Source: Dichomitus squalens LYAD-421 SS1 | Lineage: Eukaryota; Basidiomycota; Agaricomycetes; Polyporales; Polyporaceae | Direction of reading: 5' to 3' | Length of the DNA: 64,000 bases | Assembly: GCF_000275845.1 (NCBI RefSeq) | Contig: NW_006766883.1 | Location: 3,073,010 to 3,137,009 of the forward strand | Shown here: piece after piece, positions 55,518-64,000 of the stretch | Numbering within the stretch: position 1 is the stretch's first letter | Layout: each line of letters starts with the position of its first letter | Notes under the pieces: generated by a model | Database searches by the model: none | The model's input: the letters and a program-made list of their open reading frames with translations, nothing else | What the model was told of the DNA's origin: nothing | Made by a program: the position numbers and the translations under genes

Positions 55518-56608
55518 TTATTTCCTTGCGAACGTGATCTGCCATGCATAGTGAGTAGATTGAGCTTGAGACAACTATTTGAAACGTGGGTACCTTGATC
55601 TTGTTCTCCCCGTCCAGCTTGTAGTTGTGAAGCGCATCCTTCGCCACCGTAGCACTTGCCTCGTCCAAAAACTCCACGAACGCGATATCCTTCTTTGTTG
55701 GGATAAGACGGACCTCGTACAGGTTCGGATATCTGTGGCAATGGACAGATGAACACATGAAGATGGCAAACTGATGATAGTAAGACGTACTGTGAGAAGA
55801 GCGCCATGAGCTGGTCCTTGGTGACCGTTTCGGGGAGGTTCTGCAAGAAGAGAATCTTGTTGGGCGGTAGGTACTCGTCGGGCATCTGCACGTTGGGGCG
55901 TTTTGCTGTTGGAACAGCACCGGCACCATCGACTAGGAGCGATGTCAGTAATTCATGATACATGTTGAAGGCGGTGAAGTGCGTACCTTCTGCAGCCAGG
56001 CGCTTCTGGCGATATTTCCGCTTGATAGGGTTGGTGTATCGTGTCGCCTCTACATGGGAATGAGCGACATGGGAAGACGCAAGGAGAAAGGCACGTACTC
56101 TTATGCTCCAATCTCCTCTGTTTGTGCGCATCAAAGCTCGCTGGATCCTTCTTCTTCACCACCGCATCCGACTTCGTCCTCGCGAACGAGATTTGCTGCA
56201 AGGGATTGAGCATAAAACAAGTATAGTCACGCCACAGACGAGCACACGCACCATAGGTTTTGAGTAGAGCGGGAACCCACGGACCTCCTTGAATGCCTTC
56301 TTCGCAATCTCCGGCGACTCGAACGACACAAAAGCCTGCCCGCGCATGCGCAAGTTGCTGTGCGCGACGACATCCAGCACCTCCCCATAAGACTTGAAGA
56401 GACCGCGCAATGACGCCTTGAGTACGGGGATTTTGATCTTTTCGTTGAGATTTTGGATGTAGAGCGTTTCTGTAGCGACCTCCTCTTGTGGTGGGGCAGC
56501 GGGTGCGGCGACGGGTCCCTCTCCAGGGACAGGGGCGGGAGCGACGATGTTGGTCTGGATGCCCTGCATGGCATCCACAGCCATAGGAGGAGCAGGGATT
56601 TCAGCCAT
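55518..56608 (-). CDS. U1A/U2B''-type spliceosomal RNA-binding protein (two RRMs)
   Basis: U1 (or U1/U2) snRNP protein that binds a snRNA hairpin in 5' splice-site recognition; nuclear. Exons 56252-56608, 56099-56195, 55987-56049, 55791-55932, 55594-55732, 55518-55538; 272 residues. A Pro/Ala-rich leader of about 45 residues precedes RRM1 (TLYIQNLNEKIKIPVLKASL, then RNP1 RGQAFVSF and the U1A-typical QISFARTKSDAVV). A basic linker (NPIKRKYRQKRLAAE) leads to RRM2 (KILFLQNLPETVTKDQLMAL, then KDIAFVEF) and the canonical end KITFARK in a 21-base last exon. The family has a single member in most fungi, so one protein may serve both snRNPs. Confidence 0.93.
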
Positions 56609-56910
56609 AGCGAGTACGATGCAGTGCAGTGAGTGGGTGTCGGTTGTTAGAGCTCAATAGGCGACGACTCGGGGCGAGTTGAGCGAGCGAATGCTCAGGC
56701 GCATCGGCAAATGCCGAAATACCGTATACAGTAAATTGGAAGAACCAGGACATCGACAAGCAGAGTCCGGTTGAACGATCGCATAGCATGAAATTGGGTG
56801 TCCAGTATATTGATCATACGTATTAACTACACAGAACAGCCATCGCAAATTCTCAAGCACCATACGGTACGCTCCTGTCAAGCGCTGAGAGATCGCGACC
56901 CCCCGTAGAC
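56609..56910. other. Gap between U1A start and receptor-like gene 3' end
   Basis: About 300 bases with no gene; holds the U1A upstream region. Confidence 0.4.
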
Positions 56911-58713
56911 TCATGCATACGCAGGCGGTTCTAGCGTGCGGAGTATCAGCGAAGGCTGTCCATTTCCTCTGAGAGCAATCAAGGACATACCAGGATTGCA
57001 CGCAACCTTTGGCTTCTTTATGCGGGGCGGTTGCTTGTAATCTCTCGTCCCTGGGTATACTGGATGGTCTAGGACTCCTACACGAGACACGTGTATCACG
57101 CCGGGCGTGTGCGAACGTGTGTGCTGCAGGGGGTCATGGCCGACGGAGTCCATCTCCATGTCCTCAGCCTCAATGGCGTCAATTTCCACAATGATCTCGC
57201 CGTTGCGAGGGCCGCGCTTCCAATTAACGCGACTAAGCTCCGTGTTGTTGAGTAGCCAGTCCGGTTCGAGGGATAATTGAGCGGCGAGAGAGCGAATTCG
57301 GAGCATGAGCCTGGATACGGCAATGGACGACAGAGAGAGCCACACGCTGTCAAGGGAGTCAGCTATCACTTTTCTTCGATGACAGAACGCAACGCTGCTC
57401 ACTTGGAGTAGATGGCGGGTGTCGTTACCTACAAGGATGTCAGTATTAGGGTATTACCGAGGTGCAGCTGCCCGGACGCACCAAAGGAGTTTTCGCCAAT
57501 GCCCCGATCGTCTGGAACATAGCGGCGGCTGCGAACAGGTCAGCATGAGGCTAATTTACGTGGAATCTCAACTGACCGAACACCGCGAAGTAGAAAAGAC
57601 CACCGCTGCCGGCTCAGTCAGATTAATCCATCCTAACATACGACATGTACTCACTCCATGACTAGACGATCTACTAGCATCGACTGCTGCCCGAGCCTCC
57701 GGAGCCTCACAGCGGGAAGTGTCGTCGCGAGGAACAGCAATGTGTGGAGAATGATACTAGGCACGAAGATCTTCCACATCTCCCTCGACGGAGGTGCGGT
57801 GCAACTGTCGATTGTGATCCCCGGGACGGGTAGGTGGGCATCTATGTCGTGCCAAACGGTTCCGAATAGAACCAAGGTGCAGATGGTGCATACAGCCAGG
57901 GTCCCGATGACGATCGCCCGCGCGACAATATCCTTCGAGTAAACATAGCAAATTCTGAGCACGATAATAGCTGGACAAGTTAATCGTTGTAAGACGTGAG
58001 TGTGTGTCTCCTACAGGCTCGACAGCCAAGAGGGAGAGGGCTTGCCTTGTACGACGAAGATGCTCACAATCGTCAGAACGAAAGTCGTGTGTATGAGTCC
58101 ATCGCAGCTACATCCGAAGTCAGACAACCGTGCGCGTTGCAAGGCCTGTACACGTACTCCTACAATCGTATGTCAGGGAGGCGCAGTCATAGGGAGATTG
58201 AACCATACTCACTTCCACAGACAAGTTCCTTCCTGTGAAGCCTATAGACCCATTGGAGGGCAGTTGTGAGAATTTGCTAGTCAGATGTCCTCAAAGCGGG
58301 ACGCACCAACTAGACCCATACTGAACATCGAATCAGCAACACAGATATTATGCAGAAGGGCAGCAACTCACAACAATGCGAGAAGTGGAAAGTATCGATT
58401 CTAGGAACAAAATATTGCGTCGGGAGATGGATGGGAGCATTCTTATGAGTGTGCACTCACAATGAAGAATAAAACTCGAGAAAGCGACCAAGATCCCTTC
58501 CAAAAGTATTCCACCTGGTGGATGTCAGCGTTGCAATTCACAGACCAATTGCAGATGGCCGTATACCTCCTGATCGAATGTGACGGCAGCATCGTACAGA
58601 AAGCAGGCTATTGCTGCAACGGCGAGGTACCGTGCCCTCTCGAGCCCTTCTAGGGACAGAATCAAGGCATTCAGCTCGGCCTGAAGGTCGACAGAGATGG
58701 AAGTTGCAGCCAT
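56911..58713 (-). CDS. DUF6533-type receptor-like membrane protein
   Basis: Seven-helix-like membrane protein of a family strongly expanded in agaricomycetes; function unknown. Exons placed with confidence: 58567-58713, 58461-58514, 58372-58400, 58307-58320, 58046-58107, 57655-57970, 57577-57605, 57482-57528, 57403-57428, 56991-57346, 56911-56930. The N-terminus is classic DUF6533: RARYLAVAAIACFLYDAAVT, then FDQEVEYFWKG, then LSRVLFFINRYFPLLALFMG. Later helices include CDGLIHTTFVLTIVSIFVVQ, VIGTLAVCTICTLVLFGTVW and FVPSIILHTLLFLATTLPAV; the last helix region ends YSNVWLSLSSIAVSRLMLRI. A hydrophilic acidic tail follows. The intron 57971-58045 has a GC donor (CAAG|GCAAGC). Between 58108 and 58306 the splicing could not be resolved. 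Confidence 0.75.
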
Positions 58714-59515
58714 TGAATCATACGGGCGAGAGGCTTGCGAGGACCAAGGTGAGTCCGCTAGCGGAAGCGTTGTGTAACTCCCAGATGAGGTCCCTGGAGT
58801 TGCGGGGGCGACGCTCGGGCGAAGCGACTTCTCCGCTCGACGGCAGGCGTTTATCGTTCCGAGCGAGCCTCATGTCGTCTCGGATCGCAGGATGCAACCC
58901 TGCTATGATTACGTCCTGCACGCGTCTCCATCACCATCAGCGTAAGTGATGTGTGCCAGCGCATGGATAATGTTCGCACTAGTCCAGGCCCAGAAATTCC
59001 CTGGATGAGAGTTGCCTACGGGACCGAGAGATTCAGGACGTACGGCGCGAGGCCGAGAAGCGTGATGCATCAAGACAGAGATTCTTTGAGATGTCGCCGC
59101 ACGCTCCTCGTCCCATGGCACTTGAAGCGCGTCATCGAGCCTGATCAAACGTTCGGGAGTGGCGAAGTTGCTGGGCTAAGTATAGCGGCAGAAGGTGCGG
59201 ACTTAGGTCTGGTCATACAAAGAAAGCCGCCAGTAAGCTGAGCCGCCGTCGTGAAGTAGCAGGGAGTAGCAGCGTACTATGTCCTGACTCATTCATCCTG
59301 GTAGTACCTCGCCTAGCGGGGATAGCCTCCCACACAGCCCGGCCCTTCAGCCACAACGCTGGCGCCTACTTATGATGCACGGTCCCGAGAAGTACTTAAT
59401 CGACCATCAATCTTGTTGGTCTAGTGGTTTGCGATCAACTCTGGCGACGGTAAGGACATCAACCGAGACACGGTATGAACACGGGCCAAGTCAAGGCACG
59501 CTCGGTTATAGCCCC
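58714..59515. other. Gap between receptor-like gene and amidohydrolase 3' end
   Basis: 800 bases without coding signal; includes the receptor-like gene's upstream region. A TGGTCTAGTGGT near 59417 resembles a tRNA A box but has no B box or stems. Confidence 0.45.
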
Positions 59516-61045
59516 TCACGTCCGCCGGCCTTCAAAACCGAGCAAAACGCCACGCACGTTCTCCCCCAGGGTCTCCATATGGTAACCACTGTAGTCACAG
59601 TGAGCGAATGTGTCTTTCACAGATGACGCACTGAGGACTAACCCTTCCATGACGAAAAGTGTCGGCTTTTCTATCGACTTGACGATCTCGCCTACGCGAG
59701 GATAGCAAGCCTGCGTCAACAGAAAATCGCAGATGGGGTCCTCGGAGTAGGTATCAACTCCGAGACTGGATTTTGATCGACGTCATGAGCGCCTCAATCC
59801 GGGTCTGATAAGCGGCGGGTAGACCCACCTGACGACGAGATAGTCGACTTCTGCGTGATCCTGGATAATATCAGCTGCTTTCCGAAGAGTATCGCAATAT
59901 AGGTCGTCCGTCGTCCGTTGACGCGGTAGCGGTAAGTTGTGGTTGTAGCCCAATCCTGGACCCGAGCCGCGCTCCTCACTAGACCCAGTGAAATCTAGAA
60001 AACTATGTCAATTTCGAAATGTCAGCGTCCGGTCGGAAGGCAACTCACACGGATAATCTCCGTCAGCGTGGAGAGAAACGTACAGGACTTGAGGATTATG
60101 GTAGAATATCTGTTGGGCTACGACCGCACAATCGGTCGCGCTCGTTGCCGATACGGATCAAAAACACTTACTTCCATTCCCGTGATGGTAATCGATATCG
60201 AGAATTGCAATGCATTTGCTTCCGTGGTGCTCGAGCAGATACTTCGCGGCAATGGCAGCGTTGTTCAGGAAGCAGTACCCACCACAGAGCGCATCTTGGG
60301 TGTGATGTCCTGGCGGCCGACTGGGAGAATGCTGAGATCGACAAAGAGCCCACGTTGCGGGTACTCACGCTAGTGCAAAAACGCCGAAATGTGGGGACCC
60401 GTTCCTAGCGGTAGCGAGATATCGCGCAGCCGAAAGGGTGATTCTGACGGACGCGATAGCAGCTCGGTAGGTATCTATGCCCATGGTGTATGATCAGACA
60501 TTCATCCTCTCGGTGAGTGTTTGGCATGAAGGTTACGGGAGGTTATAGGGCAGCTCAGGTCGAAACAGTAGACCCCTAGGGACTGGGTCAGAGGCTACCA
60601 GAACACTCGATCTCTCTGTGATTACCTGGTTTCGCTAACGGAGACATGCTGTTGGTATTTCTTGGCCCAAATGATTGCATAGAACGATGCTGAAATGTCT
60701 CCGGAAACACTGCGCTCTCAACGTCCATTCAGGTCAGCTCTGAGTCCATCTGCGCTGGATGAACGATGGACGCCATACCTTATCGCCTCCGATGGCAGTC
60801 CATTCGCTGTATATATTTTCTAGATACTCGACATACTCCTTTGAGTGTACCGCTAGAATGTAATCTTTGATGTCCTCTGGCCAGTCGTTCTCGGCCGCAA
60901 TGACCTCGAAGGCGTCGCTCTGCTCCAGCGCACCCTCAATCGCCTTGACACGGTCCGGGCTCTCGAGATATGTCACGAGCCGTCCTGATAAGATTTCATG
61001 TGGCGGGTCATGCAACAAGGAATCGCTGTGCCAGTAGACTCGCAT
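59516..61045 (-). CDS. Acetylpolyamine amidohydrolase / class II histone-deacetylase-family enzyme
   Basis: Zinc-dependent deacetylase of the arginase/deacetylase fold, probably acting on acetylated polyamines or other small amides. Exons 60779-61045, 60626-60698, 60537-60575, 60369-60474, 60172-60320, 60049-60117, 59829-59994, 59643-59765, 59516-59588; 354 residues, close to bacterial acetylpolyamine amidohydrolases and shorter than most histone deacetylases. The N-terminus MRVYWHSDSLLHDPPHEI is typical. Catalytic features: RPPGHHTQDALCGGYCFLNN (His pair about 167-168), the zinc-site segment LDIDYHHGNG, SLHADGDYP, GLGYNHNLPLP, VVSLGVDTYSEDPICDF with the later Asp, and the C-terminal GGYHMETLGENVRG with the transition-state Tyr. 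All key residues appear present. No targeting signal is seen. Confidence 0.88.
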
Positions 61046-61762
61046 GAATAGGTAGAGAGGTATCAAAAACAGGACATTGCCGTAGTGGCGATTGGTGAGT
61101 CCACCAGAGAGAGCACGTGAGTCAGTCCTCAATGCGGTACATTCAACTTCAGTCAATCTTTTCCTGAGTCAAATTCCGAGCTGGTCGCAAAGCATGGCAC
61201 GAGCCGTGTGCCAACGATAGTAGGTATGTTCGCGGCTTAGTGCCGTCAAGCAGGAAACGAATACATAGGTTAACTGTCAACTCCTCCCGTGTTCCTGATT
61301 AATTCGCCCAGAGTCGCAGACGACGGGCAAGCCAAATGCACGCGCGACTCGTGGATGCTTCACGCACTTCGAATAAGTTCCACGTGAAGAAGGACGCATC
61401 CATCAAGGAGAACTAACTCGCCGTCAACAGTTTGCGAGGGTAATGGCACGCATGTCAACAGACGATAGGAGTGAGGGAGGCGTAAAAAAAGCCCTAAGTA
61501 CTCCAGCATCTCTGGCACTAACTCCTGCGGGCCAACTGCCACAAAGCCGTAGCGTGGCTCGGTATCTTCCGGCGGCAACACAAGGCGGCACGCGCGCAAG
61601 ATGTCAATGTCAATCACAAGTCACTCGCACTACCGCAGCTAGGACCGGCCAGAGGCAAGGCACCGCTTCAGCACTTTCTTATCTCCAACCGCAACCACCA
61701 CACACTACGGTTACTGCATACACATAAGGTTGAGAGGAAGATCTATTCTAATCAAGTTCAAA
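61046..61762. other. Divergent intergenic region, amidohydrolase and RdRP
   Basis: 717 bases holding both promoters. A minus-strand frame at 61360-61617 (with YGFVAVGPQELVPEMLEYLG) is somewhat protein-like but cannot be tied to any gene. Confidence 0.4.
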
Positions 61763-64000
61763 ATGGCTGAGGTATGCTCTATGGCTGGTCAATATGAGAT
61801 TGTTGGACCTCATCACACACTAGAGCGACTCGGAACGCGAGTTCTGGGAGGATGACTCTCTATCACGAGCCCGCGCCTTCCTGAGCATGAGCAAGCAAAC
61901 TTCCTCCGCTCAAGGTCAGTGAAACATAGTCCTATAAACCACTTGACTACAGCTCATCCACATCCAGAATGGGAAAGCGAGGCGCGTGACTCAATACCAC
62001 GAAAGGAGGCGGCTCGACCCACAAGAGCTACCGCAGACATCGGAATTGGTACCCGCAGCACTGGTACAATCCCTCTGGCCTTTGACAGATGCTGAGAAGG
62101 GTGCTGACCATTTTCCAGCGATCACAAGGCGACGGCCTGTTCATGACACAACACCGCGTCCGCCTATCCGCAGTCCGGCAGCTTCTACTCCCCAGGCTGC
62201 TCAAGCCGCAGCATCGATTGAATCTCCTCGCGCACATGTCCGAACTGCTCACGATCAGGCTATGGATGTGGATAGCGATTCGGAAGACGACTCCGCTTAC
62301 GGTCAGCCATAGTCTATTCTCCGATGATTTGGTCGCTGACAGAGTTACGATTTAATAGTGGAAGCAAGTAAGTAATATTATGCCGACGTTCTCAGCTCCT
62401 CGCGCTTACCAAAGATGACTTAGTGATCGACACGGAGAGCGAAGACTCGGAGGTTCCATCCAGGGGCCCATCATTCGCCTTCTCCACCACTGTCGAGTCA
62501 AGAAATGCTTCCATGACTTCTCTTTCGTCTTCGGCCTCCGTGGATTCCAGTGGCCGAAAGCGGACGGGCGAGTATGAACCCACTTACGGCAGACCTATCA
62601 TCCCTGGTCCAAGTACAACGCGGCGTAAGGTCGCGCGCACCACGCAACAGGCAAGTCTTAATTCCAGACAGCAGGCGTGGGTCAGTCACGGCATAGACGT
62701 GATAGGCATGTCATGCGTCATTTTTTCTGTCAAATCTATCTCAGCGCGGCACTGCTAACGCTGAATATGCTCTACAGACTGCTACGTTGCCGTCGCCTCG
62801 ACCCGTCCCGCAGACGCCTTCTCGGTCGGGGAATGTTACGCGGACGAACTGGTCGGAGTCTCCCGCTCCCTACAAGGAAACCATTGATACTCCCACTACA
62901 TCGCGCATCAGCAACGCGGTAGGAGCCCTTGGTCTCGATGAGCAACCAAGCTCGGCATCAGTGGGCCCTTCTCGCACAAAGGCGCAGACTCAGGCGCTCG
63001 ATCCATCGAGCTTCTCCGGCGTATACATCCTTGCGCACGACAAAGACATGCAAAAGCTGTTCGACAAGATCCCGCTGAGCTGGGGAGTGCAGTACGAAAT
63101 TGCTCGTGGCGTCTCCCTAGGCTTGTGGAGCTGGGACACAGTCCGCAAGGCCAAGCTGGAGTCACTCCGCGGGCCGAACAACAATGCGGCCTCTAGGGTG
63201 TCTCAGGTGCTTGGGCGCCCGCTTTGCGATATGTCCCCAAGTGATGCGGCGATCTGGTGCGTGCCATGTTTCACCAGAAGACGAGGAACATCTGACACCA
63301 AACTAGGATCGAACTCGACCGCGAAGATGCGGCGATCATTGAGAACCGCTCGCGAGGGCTCGGCTTGCAAGGGGACTTCAAGGAGAAGCCCAACTGGTAC
63401 GGGGGACAGATACAGCAGATAGCCAGGCTAGAATCGGACGGCGAAAGCTTCCGTCTAACTCTTGCGAAGATGGAGATGCGCAAGTCATACCGCTTCGCGC
63501 GCTTTCTGCACTCTCGGCGGATAATACAGGTCTCTATTCCCCAATCGATCGTGAACAACCGTGCACAGGACCTGCGTGCGTTCTTCACTCAAAAATTCGT
63601 GCTTTGCGGTCGAGTTTTTGTGGCGTTCGATGCGAAGGATAAGAAGATGTTCCTCATGGAGATCCCGGAGCAGTACGAACGTGACGCTCGTGTCCCCGGA
63701 GATGAACATCGGATTTCGTTAGAGGACTTCGTCGCATGGCACAATCCAATGCATCGTAACGGTCAACAGGCACGTATCGACAAATACGCTCTTATGATTA
63801 CTGTCTCACCTTGTGTATGTTACACAGCCAATCTCAAAGTGGGCTACGCGGTTCGACCTCGGCTTCTCTGTTTCGGTTCCGGTCATATCCATCGCGCTGG
63901 AGAACATGCACTTCATGAAGGACGAAGGTATAAGTGCCTTGTCGTCGTTCACACTCGTTAATCACCTCATATTTTCGCCCATAGCCGTACTTAACGACGA
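61763..64000 (+). CDS. RNA-dependent RNA polymerase of RNA silencing, 5' part (cut by window edge)
   Basis: QDE-1/Rdp1-type cellular RdRP that makes double-stranded RNA for Dicer. Exons: 61763-61771, 61824-61914, 61968-62048, 62089-62301, 62359-62367, 62415-62650, 62778-63256, 63307-63769, 63828-63927, 63985 onward. The first 240 or so residues are disordered and acidic/Ser-rich (MDVDSDSEDDSAY, VIDTESEDSEV). The conserved N-terminal region begins FSGVYILAHDKDMQKLFDKI and continues VQYEIARGVSLGLWSWDT, NWYGGQIQQIARLE, RFARFLHSRRIIQVSIPQ, FFTQKFVLCGRVFVAFDAKD and PISKWATRFDLGFSVSVPV. The catalytic DxDGD loop lies beyond the window. Two introns (62651-62777 and 63770-63827) use GC donors, and one exon is only 9 bases; exons 3-6 are the least certain. 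Confidence 0.88.

Noticed and set aside
54947..56134. A 395-codon minus-strand open frame across malic enzyme and U1A
   Set aside because: It runs through the spliced exons of two well-supported genes in the wrong frame and crosses their introns.
59410..59460. TGGTCTAGTGGT, like a tRNA A box
   Set aside because: No B box follows and no cloverleaf stems can be drawn.

Overview
The window looks like nuclear DNA of a filamentous basidiomycete, most likely an agaricomycete (mushroom or polypore). Genes lie on both strands a few hundred bases to about 2 kb apart. Nearly all contain many short GT-AG introns, mostly 40-65 bases. Families typical of agaricomycetes are present: DUF6533 receptor-like proteins, paired seven-helix membrane proteins, LysM membrane proteins and Ser/Thr-rich single-pass proteins. 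Conserved eukaryotic genes (Raptor, dynactin p150, Swi5, U1A, adenosine kinase, malic enzyme) confirm the setting. Species is not resolved. Exon boundaries below were placed by hand from GT/AG sites, reading phase and family knowledge, with no transcript evidence.

Layout. 1-13 kb: a Ran1/Sks1-like kinase cut by the left edge, a decayed F-box gene, thioredoxin, a secreted GH2 beta-mannosidase, a tiny five-exon Swi5 gene, a secreted DUF3237-like protein, and a full-length paralogue of the first kinase. 13-19 kb: a frameshifted kinase-like relic, two tandem paralogous membrane proteins, and a gene-free stretch with a 570-base inverted-repeat element. 19-30 kb: the TORC1 subunit Raptor, divergent from dynactin p150Glued. 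30-37 kb: a short acidic protein and a 21-exon full-size ABCA transporter. 37-47 kb: a sparse stretch, two signal-peptide/single-pass membrane proteins, an F-box/LRR-like gene and a C2H2 zinc-finger gene. 47-56 kb: adenosine kinase, a large intronless RNA-repair fusion protein, a LysM membrane protein, NAD(P)-malic enzyme and U1A/U2B''. 56-64 kb: a DUF6533 receptor-like gene, an acetylpolyamine-amidohydrolase/HDAC-family enzyme and the 5' part of an RNA-silencing RNA-dependent RNA polymerase cut by the right edge.

This is a eukaryotic neighbourhood, so there are no operons. Several genes share divergent upstream regions (Raptor/dynactin, LysM protein/malic enzyme, amidohydrolase/RdRP). The strongest candidate for an under-described system is the 870-residue single-exon protein at 48.7-51.3 kb. 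It carries, in order, a 2H phosphoesterase pair of HxT motifs, a CX5R phosphatase, a P-loop polynucleotide kinase and a KxDG RNA ligase: all chemistries needed to heal and seal broken RNA, in a domain order opposite to that of fungal tRNA ligase Trl1.
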